NCBI GenBank assembly: GCA_012932865.1 | Contig: SAXG01000001.1 | Coordinates: 671,693 to 735,692 of the forward strand | Origin: Amylostereum areolatum | Taxonomy: Eukaryota > Basidiomycota > Agaricomycetes > Russulales > Stereaceae | Reading direction: 5' to 3' | Length of the DNA stretch: 64,000 nt | Shown: piece after piece, positions 33,687-46,116 of the stretch | Position numbering within the stretch: the stretch's first letter is position 1 | How the letters are laid out: every line of letters starts with the position of its first letter | Notes under the pieces: model-generated | The model's input: the letters and a program-made list of their open reading frames with translations, nothing else | What the model was told of the DNA's origin: nothing | The model's database searches: none | Position numbers and translations under genes: made by a program

Positions 33687-34137
33687 CCCTGTATTGTGTC
33701 GTCACGCAATCCTTTGTGGGTATAAAAATGGAGCGATGGCTTTCGGCCTCGCCGTCGTTTGGGGTGATGATGTTGGGTGAAGAGAGTTGTGAAAGAGACT
33801 ATCGATGGGAACGAGGCAGGATCTAGAGCTTGCGTACGCCGCTTCAGTGGCGTACCCGGACCTTTGGAAGTACCGCTGGAGGGATGTGACGACGGAAGGA
33901 GTCAAGGACGTCTTCTGACTGCCATGAAGATGCCGCACCCTCCTACCCTGGACTTAGGGTGAACATAGTCGGGTACACACTTAAAAGCAACTTAAAAGCC
34001 GCCAGTGAAGGCGCAAGATCTGTAGTAGTGGTGTACAATGTAAGCTATCATAAAACAACAAAGCGTAGGAATATATAGTAACGAACGAAGCCCGTTCGCG
34101 AGGTCCAATGATATGCGCCAGGTAGGAGGTACAAGGA
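33687..34137. other. Spacer between tandem minus-strand genes
   Basis: Upstream region of the DM9 gene and 3' flank of the peroxin gene. No gene is seen. Confidence 0.45.
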
Positions 34138-35782
34138 TTAGTGCGATCCACCCATCGCAGCTTGGAGTCGCGCCCTGAGCTTACTGGTCCGATGTTCGTC
34201 GGGTGAGCTTGTGCGTGCAGGGGGTGCGGATTTTGGAGCTTCCTCCTTCTCGACGCGTGGGGATTCTTTGGCCACGGCGAAGGTAGGCGGCTCAATCTCC
34301 TCGCGGAGCACGCCCGTCGCCCCAGGCTCGACAGGCTCGACAACCTCGCTAAGCAGAGCGATACGCGTCCAGCGGCGATAGCGAGTGTACTATCCATTGT
34401 AAAGAGTAAGCTAAGAGACCTTGGCAGTGAACGGCGGCCGCTTACCTTGCCCATACCCCCTTTCGGTGCTCTCGACTCCCACTTGTTGTCACCAAACACC
34501 CATCCATCTGAATCGGTGTATTCGTCCTCGAAATCGTGATCTGGCAGTGTCTCCCCATCCTCGGCCTCCGCGCGTCCACTACCGGCTCCCTCATCGGCCT
34601 TGGTCTTCTCCCCGACACCGACGTCCATGAGCTTTTTCAGACGACTGGCACTGCCTTCCTCCTTCAGTGCTGGTACAGCGCGGACTTCGCGCCCGGAGCC
34701 GCTGTCACCTTCCTTGCGCACGGTGACTTTCCACTCTGGCTCTTCCCAGTTCCAGATCGCAACTGCGCTTGACGCGCCCACCCTTTCCGTCATCGAGGAA
34801 GGCAACCGAAGGTTCCGGAAGGGGGAACGCGCTTGGGGGAGGGATGGGAGCCAACGCGGTCGTGCACCACGAGGGCCGTTCATTAGGTAGCAGGGCGGCG
34901 GTGAAATCGAGACCCATCCACCATCGCTGGTTTTCGAGTACGGTGAAGAGAAAGCGAATTTTTTGCGTCGATTGGGATACGTCGGCGGTTTGGATGCTTG
35001 CCGGCGGGATCGAAACAGGGAGCGGCGTCCCGGAAAGGAGAGACCAAGCACGGTATGCCCCCCAACGCACCCAGGCGCTGCGCCATAGGCTTCGACGAAC
35101 AATGGCAGCCCATGGGGCTCGGTGTACGAGGACGAGGGTGCCCGCGATTCCTACAAGGATCCGGAGGGGGACAAAATAGGTGAAGCACGATGTAGGGGAC
35201 GTAAAGGGTGGCAGAGGCGCGGAGGAGATGTGGAAAAGGGGAAGACGGAAGAGGTGGAGGTGACGGGAGGAGCGATTGAATGATGGTCAGGTCTGAGATG
35301 GCTATTTGAAGGGCATTCTCCGTCAATGGTGTCAGCGTGGGCAGAGGGCGAACGCCTCCGTCTTGCAAGAACAACGCCCAAGAGAAAGAATGCGGGCAAG
35401 AAGTACCTAAACCAATGATTGTATTCAGCCTAATACTTCGAAACCCGACCAAAACCACGCACCGGATCCCATAGTCCAGCGCCAGACACGCACCCCACCA
35501 GGCCGCAACGACCAGCCAACTTTCGTCCCAGGTAGTCTTCCAACTGATGACTTGAGTAGCACGTCTCACTAACGAAATTTCGGGTGCAAGTGTAACTAGA
35601 ACCGTTGTCAACGGTGCGGGAACTGTGTGTACAAATTCGAAGAGAGTGGGTACACCAGCGATGGTCGAGGCCGAAGGCGGGTGTTGCTGATCCAAGAGTG
35701 GGGCAGCGGGCAAGGTTGGGGAGAGCGAGAGAGAGAAGGATCGCCGCTGAGAGCGTGGAGACATTTTCGGGTTACTGGACAT
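34138..35782 (-). CDS. Peroxisomal membrane peroxin of the Pex24/Pex29/Pex32 type, three frameshifts
   Basis: Three exons (35782-35463, 35406-34446, 34389-34138) give the equivalent of 509 residues once three extra bases are skipped. The first third carries hydrophobic segments (ESWLVVAAWWGACLALDYG, YFLPAFFLLGVVL, ILVGIAGTLVLV). Family landmarks follow: FLFTVLENQRWWMGLDFTAALLP, then WNWEEPEWKVTV, an acidic linker, TDSDGWVFGDNKWE and YTRYRRWTRIALL, matching the dysferlin-type WxYxDxxWE...RRRxW pattern. Such peroxins control peroxisome size and ER contact in yeasts. The frame advances +1 at about 35354, 35182 and 34770. The C-terminal 50 residues are charged. Confidence 0.8.
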
Positions 35783-36045
35783 ATCGGTGCTCAAGAGCTG
35801 GTGAGGTGAGCATTGACTTGAGATAAACGTGGACGTCTTTGTCGTGCGCTGTTGCTGGCGTCAGCTTCCACGATGACCATGACGAAATCACAGTCCACAA
35901 CTCGGCCCGGGCCCCTACGGGCCGAAATCATCATCATGTCTCTGTCAGAAAAGTATCTGTGCGTTTGAACAGTTTGAACGTCGAAAAATCATGCAACACT
36001 CCACGACAATACAGTAAGTGCTGGTGCAGCCTGCAAGCTATCGAG

Positions 36046-37336
36046 CTACTCCAACTCGTCATCGGCGAATATGGCCGTCTTTGGTATCCCATCCTGCCTG
36101 ATGACGCCGCGATACATTCCAGGACAGTTCAGCTCCATTGCCACTGGTAGGGAAACGAGTCAGGGTCAGTAAAGAATACATATATGCGAAAGATTGGGTG
36201 AGAGCTGACCATGCCCTGCTCTATCCACGCCAATAACTCCACCGTCACCGCCAGCCTTCCTGAGATCCTCGACGGCCCACTTGGCAGCGACATGCAGTGG
36301 CTCATGCAAATATTGCATACGACGTGCAATTGTGGATGCAGTGTTCTGACGAATGAAGTACTGAAGGGGATATAAGCAGCGACACAATGCAGATGATTTG
36401 GTTACTCACATCTCCGTCTCCGGTCCCGCTCACTCCCATGGCTTCGGTTCGTGATGTACCCTTGACTTTCCGCCATGTTCGACGAAGGAACCCGCGGACT
36501 GTCCACTGTTCGGCCCAGAACCCTGACCCCATAATTGGGGTATCGCCGATCCGACCAACGAGCTTGTTCGTTCGGCCACCGGTTGACGTACATGCCGCGA
36601 TGCGCCCGTGCACATCCAACGCAACAGCGCCGACGGTTCCTTTCGGTAGAAGATCGAGCAGCGGAGCTGTCTCTTCTACCTTATGGCCAGCGGGGATGTC
36701 TTCGGGGAGACCCAAGCCTCGGCGGTGCTCGCGCCATCGTTTCTCGGTGAAGAAATATTCTGAGTCCACAAGTTCGATCCCAAATGATTTCGCGAACTCC
36801 TCTGCAGCTGCACCGGACATCATGGGGTGAGAAACTTGGGAGTCCGGAGCCAGATAGAGTGCGCGAGCAAGGTGAGACGGGTTGCGTGTGTGTGTGAGCA
36901 GCGTCATGGAGCTCCCGCGGCGACTGGGATCAATGTCGGGGTGTGATGCGGGAGGGGCGGATAGTGCAATCGACGCCTCGAGTTCGTTCTTCCCACCGAC
37001 ATTGAAAACGGCGCCCTTGCCAGCGTTGAACAGAGGACAATCTGTGGACGCCGAGCTTAGCTGCGATAGAGTGACGAGGAAGTGGACAGATAAATGAAGC
37101 ATAATACCTTCTAGAGATGAAACAGCTGCAACTGACGCATCCATAGCTTCACCTCCCTCCGCAAGTATGGCGTATCCAGCGTAGAGTGCACGGGTCAAAG
37201 CAGCCTTGTACTGAGCCTGCTGCTCCGGAGTCGAACCCTCGCGCGACATGGTGCCTGCACCGCCGTGCACGACCAAAACATAGTCAGACCTTTTGCCAGA
37301 ACGCTTAGGAAGTAGGGAGGCTTTCTCTGGAGACAT
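36046..37336 (-). CDS. Isoaspartyl peptidase / type-2 L-asparaginase
   Basis: Four exons (37336-37108, 37041-36410, 36360-36210, 36143-36046) give 369 residues without interruption. This is an Ntn-hydrolase that matures by self-cleavage before a Thr. The sequence shows VLVVHGGAGTMSR near the N-terminus, FNAGKGAVFNVGGKNELEAS, and the cleavage/catalytic site GTVGAVALDVHGRIAACTST with the downstream GGRTNKLVGRIGDTPIMGSG substrate loop. It hydrolyses L-asparagine and beta-aspartyl peptides. The presumed linker before the catalytic Thr is present. It is head-to-head with the helicase gene, with 367 bp between the two start codons. Confidence 0.93.
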
Positions 37337-37703
37337 GGTGGTTGAGAGATAAGAAGGCTCTCCGGCTCGTTTCCCCGGATATGTATATATTCACTGGGAA
37401 AAGGGTTGGCAATCGAATATATAAGAGTGGGAGGGGAGATCTGGAGAGCACACGTCATCCGGCCGTTGCATATGCCTAGCTATAGTTTCTGTCGGGTTGC
37501 CGTATGGCTGCATCGAAGTCAGACTTATAGTGTGCCCACTGTCCGTGCAAGGCACCGAACAGTCCACGAAGATTCGAGTAAGCGCTGGAGCTTTGTGTAC
37601 GCGTTATTTGGTTCTGTTGAACGGGTCGCGTCGCGACTGCCGTCGTCGTCCCTTTTTGCACCACCACCATATCCTAATCTTATTGACCTTTCTTTCGGTG
37701 TAT
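37337..37703. promoter_or_regulatory. Bidirectional promoter with two TATA boxes
   Basis: A 367-bp region between divergent start codons. TATATA (minus strand, 37384-37389) lies 47 bases upstream of the peptidase start. TATATAAG (plus strand, 37418-37425) points towards the helicase gene, about 280 bases from its start codon, implying a long leader. Confidence 0.5.
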
Positions 37704-40700
37704 ATGTCGTATAACAACCAAGGCCGTAGTTCTCCTGGGATCCCACATCATATAGAAGTAAGTTCCTCTGCGTCGGCATCACACCCGCATATATTCTGAG
37801 AAAGCGCGCAGTATAGCAAAAGTTCCAAGGCAAAATGTTGTGGGCCTCCGCCTTGTCAAGGAAGCAATATCGCACAAGGCACTCTGAGATACGGAAGGAC
37901 GGTCGCTAACGACTTCGGGGAGACGGTTCAATGGATGCATTGGTGCGTAACCAACTTCCTTTTCGTCTTGAAAGTCAGTCATTAGACGATGCGTACGCTT
38001 TTTAGGGGTTGCGTTTCATCGCACATCCTCGGAGAGCTGGCTGCTTTCGGTATTCAAAGTGTTCCTCACTTCGAAGACCTTCGCTCAGAGGACAAGAACA
38101 AGATCCGTTTGGCATGTGCGATGCGCAGGGTTGATCCCGCCGACAGTACCTGAAAGTGCAAAAGTTCAGGTTGTAGCGCCGCCTACTCCGGCATCGTCCC
38201 AAGGACCATCGTCGTCTCAGCCTCCCTCTTCCTCCCAAGGTCCTCCCTCGTCACAACCAATGCCGTCGTCTCAAACTTCAATAGCATCTGTGGCGCCCAC
38301 CCTCAGCCAGAAAAAGCGCAAGGCCGCTATGGAGGCAGCACAAGGCCCGTCCATGAGTGGAACTGGCTTGGCCTCCTTGCATCACTCTGGTCCACGTGCG
38401 ACTCCAATTGGTGTACGCAGGCTAAACGTCCCCGCTGGCACGACGTGGGAAGAGGGGATCTGATGACGAAGTCGAGATCATGGAGCCCGTCGACGAGCTG
38501 TATTGCACTCTGAACACGAACATCGTAGGGGGTCCAATATTACAAGGGTAAGCGAGTAGCCCTTTCACATGCTCTTTTATGAAATACGTGTAGGCATGGT
38601 TGGAGCTGGAGAAAACGTCGACCTGGTTAGAGAACCGACGAACAAATACGACAGGTGAACTTTCCCTTCAAAGTGTAGAGGGGTAGCTCTAACTATGCTA
38701 TCCCAGAAATGCTATCCAGGTCAAGAACATCATGCGTGTGCAAGTCGGGCACATTCCTCGCGATATAGCATCGAAGCTTGCCCCGCTCATGGATCGGAAG
38801 CTGATCACCGTTGAAGGTATCATGCAAGCCGGAAATCGTAGGTGACATCGCCTGTTCATCCTAACACAAGACTCACAGTCAACAGAGCGAGGGTTCCAAT
38901 ACGCGTTGGCCATGTACGTTATCCTAGTTGTCATCTCTATGCGCTACTGGGACCGACAACGTTACGCAGGACATTGAAGATTTATGGACCTTCTGATAAA
39001 CGAAGCAGTCTTGAGCCTCTTCTCATCTGGGCGACTCCCGGAAAGCGAGGATTCCCACAACAAACCACGGCGTCGTCAAGTGCTCGCGGCGGTGGGTTGC
39101 CTTCTTCATCGCAAGGTGCCGGCGGTGGATATGGTGGATCCGGTTCATATGCCTCTCAATCTGCTTCGTACGGGACGGCCGCCCCTTATGCCTCGAGCCA
39201 GCCCCCACCTTCGAAGGGCCTCACCCCTGCCCAGAAGGCGGCGCAACAGGAGCAGATTCGCAAACAGCAAGAGGCCGCTGCAAAGGCCCAAGAGCTTCGA
39301 ATGATCCTGAATAATCTGGAAAAAGTTGACGACGAGGGGCGCCGGAGCGGTCTGATGGATTCTCTCTGTTCGGCTGAGGATGTATTGCTGCTACCTTTGC
39401 ATGCGAACCCACCTGGGATCGAAAGCGGCGAACTCACCGTTGACCTTCTCAAACATCAGGTAAAGGTGTAGATCTTCATTCCGTCACATATACTGACCAT
39501 CAACCACTAGAAACAAGCTCTGCAGTGGTGCATTGAGCATGAGTATCCTAGTTTGCCAAAAAAGGAGGAAGACAAGCCGGTTCAGTTCTGGCAATATAAA
39601 AATACAGGTGGAAAGGTTTGTTTTCCATACTATATCCCACGGCGACGCTTTCGTTGACAAAAATGCGTAGCCGTTTTATCTCAACCGTGAGTGACAATTT
39701 CATGTTTTCGTCGGACCTGCCTTGACGTGGTTCATCAGTCGCAACGAAGACGCCCCAGGTCGCACCACCTATTCTCGGCAGGGGTGCCCTATGTGCAGAT
39801 AGTATGGGTCTGGTGAGTCTGCAATGCTGTAAACCATATGCTCCTCCCCTCATCGTCATCCGTTTGCAGGGTAAAACGCTCACAATGATTGCGCTTATCC
39901 TGGCCACCAAAAAGGATAGCCCACCGGATTACAGTAAGAGTAGTCTCATAGGTACGCTTGGCGTTCTCCTTTCTCTGGGCCTACGATCAAACAATCATCC
40001 AGTTGTTCCTCTTTCTATCATATCCAATTGGGAGAAGCAAATCCAGGACCACTGCAAACCGGGCGCGCTCAGTTACGCCGTGTACTACGGCACGAACCGC
40101 TCTCTATCCCCGCAGGACCTCCAAAAGTTTGACATCGTGATCACCACGTACCAGACTGTTTCTGGCGAGTACGCCAACAGCCAGGGCATTGCCACCGGCC
40201 ACGGCACTGGGGCTGCCAAGAAGAAGAAGAAAGGAGAAAACAGTCTCTTTGGTGTGCAATGGAAGGTGAAAACTTGCCCTCTTCTTTTCACGAGTGCCCT
40301 TCGATATCTCAACCATCTACCTACAGAGAATTATCCTCGACGAAGGGCACAATATTCGTAACCCACGAACGAAGATGGCGCAAGGTGTCTTCGCGCTCAG
40401 CGCACAAAGGCGTTGGGTCCTGACGGGTACACCTATCGTAAGTCGTACCTCTATACAAAGCTACCTCCGTCTCTCATTATCTGTACCTAGATCAATTCTC
40501 CGGAGGTAGGATTGCATCTACTATATCATGGCTTGTTTCTCACGAGCGTAGGACCTTGGATCGATTTTGAGGTTCCTCAGAATCTGCAGTCCTTTGGATA
40601 ACGGTGACTACTACAAGCGGCTTGTTCTGCGGCCGTTGAAGGATGGCGATCCTGCAGGAGCTGAGATGCTACGGGTAGGAGGGCGTGTCCTTATCCCTGA

Positions 40701-43152
40701 TATTGTACTGACACGACCCATAGGCATTGATGGCTCAGATATGCATTCGTCGGACGAAGGAGGTTAGTCCTCGATTTGGCTTCTTAGCAATATTCCTTAC
40801 CACCACCTTGTAGATGCAAGACAGCCAAGGCAATTACCTCGTCCCTCTGCCCCCAGTAAGTGACCCTGTTATCTCCCAATTGACATGGCGACTCATTACT
40901 CCATGTTAGGTGGACATGACTCTCGTTCCTGTCACTTTGACACCTGAAGCAAGGGTATGTCCTTTCTCCTTTCATGGTATTGATATACTAACGGTGCGTA
41001 GCAATTGTACGATGTGATCGAGGAGCTGGCCAAAGCTAAGATCGAAGGTTTCATGAATGCTCATGGTCTCGCCAATGTTTCGGTGTGTTTTCTGTGCCGT
41101 TCGGAGCGTAACAACCAAATGTACTCATACCAACAAAGGTATCAACCAACGCTTTGAGTATGCTTACCCGTCTTCGTCAATTGGCACTGCACCCCGGTCT
41201 CGTGCCTGCGGATTACGTAGAACAATTGCGCAAATCGGAAGAAGATTCAGATTCTACTGTCGAGATTAGTCCCGAGGAGAGGATACGGCTCCAAGCACTC
41301 CTGGCGCAAGCTATCGAAGACAATGAAGAGTGTCCCATATGCTTTGACGTCTTGAATGACCCTAGGATTACGCCCTGTACCCATCGCTTCTGCATGCCAT
41401 GGTGAGTATCCAAAACTTTTCCTGTTATCGTCAGGCTCACCGTCGTACCCGCAGTATCTCAGAAGTCATCGCCCGTGATCCCAAATGCCCGATGGTTCGT
41501 ATCTGTAACCATTGTTACTTTCATCCGCCTAAATTTAACCGTCCTCTAGGACCGTCGGACGATAGGAATGGATGATCTCATCGAACCGCCTCCTGTGACG
41601 GAGTTGACACAAGCACGGGCGAGAACCGACGAAGACGAAGACGACGCTATGGACGAACTGCGTACTGGGTCTTCCGCCAAGATCGACCAGCTCGTTCACC
41701 TGCTCAAGTTAACGCCACCGACGGAGAAATCTCTTGTATTCTCACAGTTTACATCGTTCTTGGATAAGGTACTTTTTGCTAGTCTTGGCCTTTCCTGACA
41801 ACTCACACGTGGCTTTCTAGATTGCGGAATCGCTCGAGGCAGAAGGGTAAGTTGCGTGGATGAGGTTGCCCACTGTCGCTGATCTGCGCATTTTATCAGC
41901 ATCCCATACGTCCGGTTCGATGGACAGATGTCCGCCAGACGTCGCCAGGAGACGCTCGAAGCTTTTTCGATCCCACTGACTGAGGCCAACGCCTCGGTCA
42001 CTGTTACACCAACACCTTCCCAAGCGTCGACCCCTGCTCCCTTCCAAGCACCGGTTGGCAGTCAGCGTTCTTCGCGTAGACGCGCCAGTGCCCGTGTCAC
42101 CACCATTGAGGATGCCGAGGTACCCTTTCAAGACGAGGGGGGCGACGAAGACTTCCTTCCGACCGCCGCGCCAGATGACGACGACGACTTTCTCGACGAC
42201 GACGACGACGACGACAGCCCCTGGACAAAGAAGGGTAAAGGAAAGAGCAAGGCGAAAGGGAAGGGCAAAGCGAAGGCGTCCCGTGCACGTTTCTCCACGG
42301 TCACCAGTACTATGACATACAACACCGCCTCGACTGGCGTAAACCCGAAGGTTCTCCTTATCTCCCTCAAAGCTGGCGCTCTTGGTCTAAACCTGACCGT
42401 GGCGAACAACGTATATTTGTGGGTTTATTCGTTTCGACCTTGCGTTCCTCTGTCAAAGTTATCAGAGTGTACTGATAACGCCTCGTGATCCGATCTGTAG
42501 AATGGATCCGTACGTCCTTTTTCATCAATAGGTGCCGTAGCTGTGTTAACCGAGTGTAGATGGTGGCAGGAAGGCATCGAGAGTCAGGCCATCGACCGGT
42601 GCAATCGGTGCGTGCTGCACCATAACCTGTCGCGAGACACGCGCCCTGTCTTACCTTGACTTTCCGTAGTATCGGTCAGACGAAACCTGTCCATGTATAC
42701 CAGCTCATCGCCGAAAACACCGTCGAGTCGAAGGTGAACAGTGTTATGCTTCCGTCGCCGTCCCGTCTACTCAGATCTTCTTCGAAATCTTCTCTGCAGG
42801 TCATGGAGATCCAGGAAAAGAAAAAGCAATTAATCAAACAGGTACGTTCCCTCCACTCTCCCCGCCCCTTATCCCCCACGGGCCTAGTCAATGAACTACC
42901 CCTGTCTCACCGCGAAACCCGTCCTCGTCCGACACCATGATGCTTACCCCTCGGTCAGGCGTTTTCCGGCATGAAGAGCAAGGAAACGGAACGCCAAAAG
43001 AAGGAAGCTCGTCTACAAGGTGAACCTCGCTGTCCCCTTCCTTCTTATCGTCCAGGGACCGCGCCACACCCGCTAACATTTCTTCAGATCTTGTTCAGCT
43101 GTTTGGCATCCGTCTGGCGGCAAGCCAAAACCCCACCGCTGAGAATGCCTGA
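37704..43152 (+). CDS. RAD5/HLTF-like helicase-ubiquitin ligase with PARP zinc finger
   Basis: Thirty exons give the equivalent of 1262 residues. Domains in order: a PARP-type zinc finger at about residues 15-80 (IEYSKSSKAKCCGPPPCQGS through ETVQWMHWGC, with Cys pair and HxxC ligands); a Ser/Pro-rich linker; a HIRAN domain at about 250-340 (VDLVREPTNKYDRNAIQVKN); a SNF2 ATPase with Walker A ADSMGLGKT (about 538-546) and DEGH (663-666); a C3HC4 RING at about 876-915 (CPICFDVLNDPRITPCTHRFC); and helicase lobe 2 ending DRCNRIGQTKPVHVYQL. RAD5/HLTF proteins polyubiquitinate PCNA and remodel stalled forks. +1 shifts at 38139, 38458 and 38531 lie before and in the HIRAN domain. Exon 25 is only 9 nt (42501-42509). 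Lobe 2 contains a long acidic/basic insert. Confidence 0.9.
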
Positions 43153-43443
43153 TCATCAGTGCCCCCAGGCCCCAGGCTCAGGCGCGCATGAACGTATAGT
43201 TTTCTACAATTTGACTGTATAATCTGTACCTCGTACATTACTTTTTGTCGTGCTTCCCAGTGCTTCCCCATATAGTCCGGACTATCTTGTAAATTGCCCG
43301 TCTCGGGGATCTATACTTTACTCAATGAGATCTTCACATCCGATCGAAAGACATCCAATGTATATTGAATCCCCTGAGGCATGTGAGGGTATACGGTACG
43401 CCGATAACGATACCACGGTCCACACGTAGTGTGCGCGACCTTC
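43153..43443. other. Spacer between convergent genes
   Basis: 290 bp between the helicase and dynamitin stop codons. Nothing notable is seen. Confidence 0.5.
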
Positions 43444-44864
43444 CTACCCGTTCACTTGCTCCATTCGTTTGACCAACGAATCGATCCTCTCTTCCAGCCC
43501 ACTCACGTTACTCTTCACCACTTCGGAGTTGTCCTTCAAACTCCCTTCGACGCGCTCCACGGCCTTCTCCAATTCTTCCAAGGCCTCGCGCGACTTGCGC
43601 TGGTCCTCCTCCAACCCCTCGAGCGCGCGTTGAAACTCGGCTGCGGACGCGTGCAGAGACGACAGCGTACGGAGGCGGGTAAGGATGTGCGGGATATGTG
43701 GAAGGGTTGGTACAAGACGCGTCAATATCGGCGACAGTTGGTCTTGAATAGTGGAGGGCGCCGCGGTGGATGGGCCGTCGGACGCGTGGTGCGATTGCTG
43801 TCGTCGATGTTGCTGGCCGTTGGGGTTCAGCCTGTCCAGATCGGAGAGGAAGCAGTTTGAGGCGGCGGGCTATGTTGTCGAGATGTCGCGGTTGAGTGAG
43901 GACGGTGAGCTGCGTGTTCATGCGAGTAAGGAGTGGGAGGAGCGGCGGCGGCATGGGGGAAGCCTAAGCGAGATCGAAGTAAGCTGAATAAATGAAGCCT
44001 CGGCCTCAAAGAAGTGCGCACCTCGTCGAGGAGAAGCGCTGGACGAACCGACGAGCTTTTCCAGCTCACCGACGCGTCGATCAAAGTCGGCGACGTCTCG
44101 TGCGCTGCCTTTGTCAGACGGTGGCTGCTTGTCTTGACCAGGGTCATCGGACAGCGTGGCAGGCGGTGGCGCGGTGTCGCTCTTCAGTACCCCGTTGACG
44201 AGTTTGGAACGGCCTTCTCTGTTAGCGGTGAGCTTCTCGAGACGTCCCTTGACATCGACGAGGCCTTTGATCAATTCGGCCGGGTCTACTTGAACGTCAT
44301 CGTGTTCCTGCAAATTAGCAGGATCTGCGAGTTCCGCCTCAAGTGACGCGAGTTCTGTCTGCAACTGCCTCAGGCGGAGGGGTAAGGATGGCGAAGAGGT
44401 GGTGGGAGATTGAGAACGCGAACGTGGGTACTGGTAAATGGAACGGTCGCGATGACCTGCGCGTCGCGTGTATCAACGACCATGCTTTGAGAAGAAAGAA
44501 AGGCACGACGCACGCCTGCGTTCCGCGCGTTTGAAAAGCTTGGTAGCTTCGTCCGCGCCTATGAGGCTGCTGCCATCGAGCTCCTCCTTGATCCCATGGT
44601 CGTTGGCCTTTCCACGCGAAGCGCGTGCAGCAAGCCCGGTGTCGTCATCACTGTATTCATTGGGCTAAAGTTGCGTTATGAGAGGTACGATCGAAGGGTT
44701 GTGTCGACGGGCACGCACGTCTGCCGAGGACGAGGGGAAAACGTCCTCTGTTTCGTAGATGTCTGGTGCTGTATCCTGTCGAATGCGGGTGGGAATTATT
44801 GCGTGGTGAAGAGAAGACGAGGACGGACGATGTCTGGGAGGGTGGCGTACTTGTTCGCACTCAT
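43444..44864 (-). CDS. Dynactin subunit 2 (dynamitin), two frameshifts
   Basis: Five exons (44864-44829, 44775-44719, 44664-44514, 44456-44022, 43963-43444) give the equivalent of 398 residues. The N-terminus MSANKYATLPDIDTAPDIYE, continuing TEDVFPSSS, is the diagnostic dynamitin start. It is followed by ELDGSSLIGADEATKLFKRAE and long coiled-coil segments (LQTELASLEAELADPANL; VGELEKLVGSSS; LEGLEEDQRKSREALEELEK). Dynamitin links the Arp1 filament to p150-Glued in the dynactin complex and so supports dynein-driven nuclear and vesicle movement. Single extra bases lie at about 44040 (before ALLLDE) and 43852 (in RRLKL/LSDLDRLN). The surrounding heptads are intact. Confidence 0.88.
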
Positions 44865-46008
44865 TTCGACACAGAATTGATTGTCACAGATGCGACAAGG
44901 GCGGGGTGAAAAGCGGTGGGAGACGCGAGGAGACGCGGCGGTCGACGACTGAGACGCGTGAGCCAAGGCGCGGGAGCCCGGGCCGAGGCGGCAGGCTCCG
45001 CGAAATTGATGGGAAGGTTTCTTGCAATAAAGCAGCCAAGTTGGCGGCAGGCGCTGCACACATTGAACACATTGTACCAAGTTCAAATTTACCCCAAGTC
45101 GCGTGCAGGATGCGACCCTCCTCACCAAGTCTCCGCGCGGACGAGCTGTGGGGGTGCCCATCGTCAGTCGCCGAGGCACCCCGACCGGTCGCTTGGCACC
45201 GGAAGATCTCTACCAAGTCAGATCTCCTGTCTCCGAGTCCCGGCGGTGTGTTATCGCACTTCCTAAGACTTCCTGCTCCTCTTTTTGCCCAAGCGTCGCG
45301 CTCAAGAATCGGAGAACCAGGGAGAACCCTGGCAATAGCAGACTCGTGGACAGATACCACATCCGACCCTACGTATAACCCACAGGCCCCCATCGTCAGG
45401 CAACGATCCATGCAATTGCATGCAATGTCATCCCCGCCGCTCAACCGGCACGCACGGACCACCAGCGCGACGCGCTCGTGTGCTTTTTCAGGAGTTGCCC
45501 GTACCAAATGTCTGACAGGATCTGACAGCTTGACTTTACCTCCGCGCGCGTTGGCCACCGTACACATGGTCCTTCGTCGCCCTTACTCCGTCTGTCCGTA
45601 TGCTTTCCGTATTTCACCATCTCTGGTCGTCCAGTCGTGCTTCAGGGCACACAGCTCGACTTCCCGTTTTCGCTTGCTAGCGTCATTCACACTTCGGGAT
45701 CAGAGTTCTCCATTCCCGAAAGGTGTGGGATTTGAGGTCGCTCCGGTCTGATTCGTGAGTGAACTTTTCCTTGCGCGATCGCGTGCAGTGGTCTCAGACA
45801 CGCAGAGAAAAAATGGTACCCGTGTCTTCGCAGTTGGGTCCCGTCGACCGGAATGATCGATCTGCAGGGACATTTGAGCCCAATCCATGGACAAATACTT
45901 CTATCACCGCGCCGAAAGTCGGTAAGGAACCATATGGCTCCCGATATCCCTCGTGTCGACGCTCCCACATGTGCCTGCTTCCACCGATAACCAGCCATCC
46001 CGCCGCTT
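44865..46008. other. Divergent intergenic region, 1.1 kb
   Basis: This lies between dynamitin and the OPT transporter. A 281-codon plus-strand ORF (44906-45751) overlaps a 227-codon minus-strand ORF; neither has a domain, and both are treated as chance. A small palindromic cluster of GCAATTGCATGCAATG-type sequence lies near 45413-45428. Confidence 0.4.
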
Positions 46009-46016
46009 TATAAAAA
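46009..46016 (+). promoter_or_regulatory. TATA box of the OPT transporter
   Basis: TATAAAAA lies about 100 bases upstream of the start codon at 46117. Confidence 0.55.
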
Positions 46017-46116
46017 TCCAAAGCACAAGTCATGGATCCCTCGTCCCTCCGCCCCTTTCCACCCGCCCGCGCGAGCTGACTGCTGGTCTGCATCTTTCCT
46101 TCGCAGAGTCCTAGCC

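Noticed and set aside
44906..45751. 281-codon plus-strand ORF between dynamitin and the OPT transporter
   Set aside because: No recognisable motif or start context, and a 227-codon ORF overlaps it on the opposite strand.
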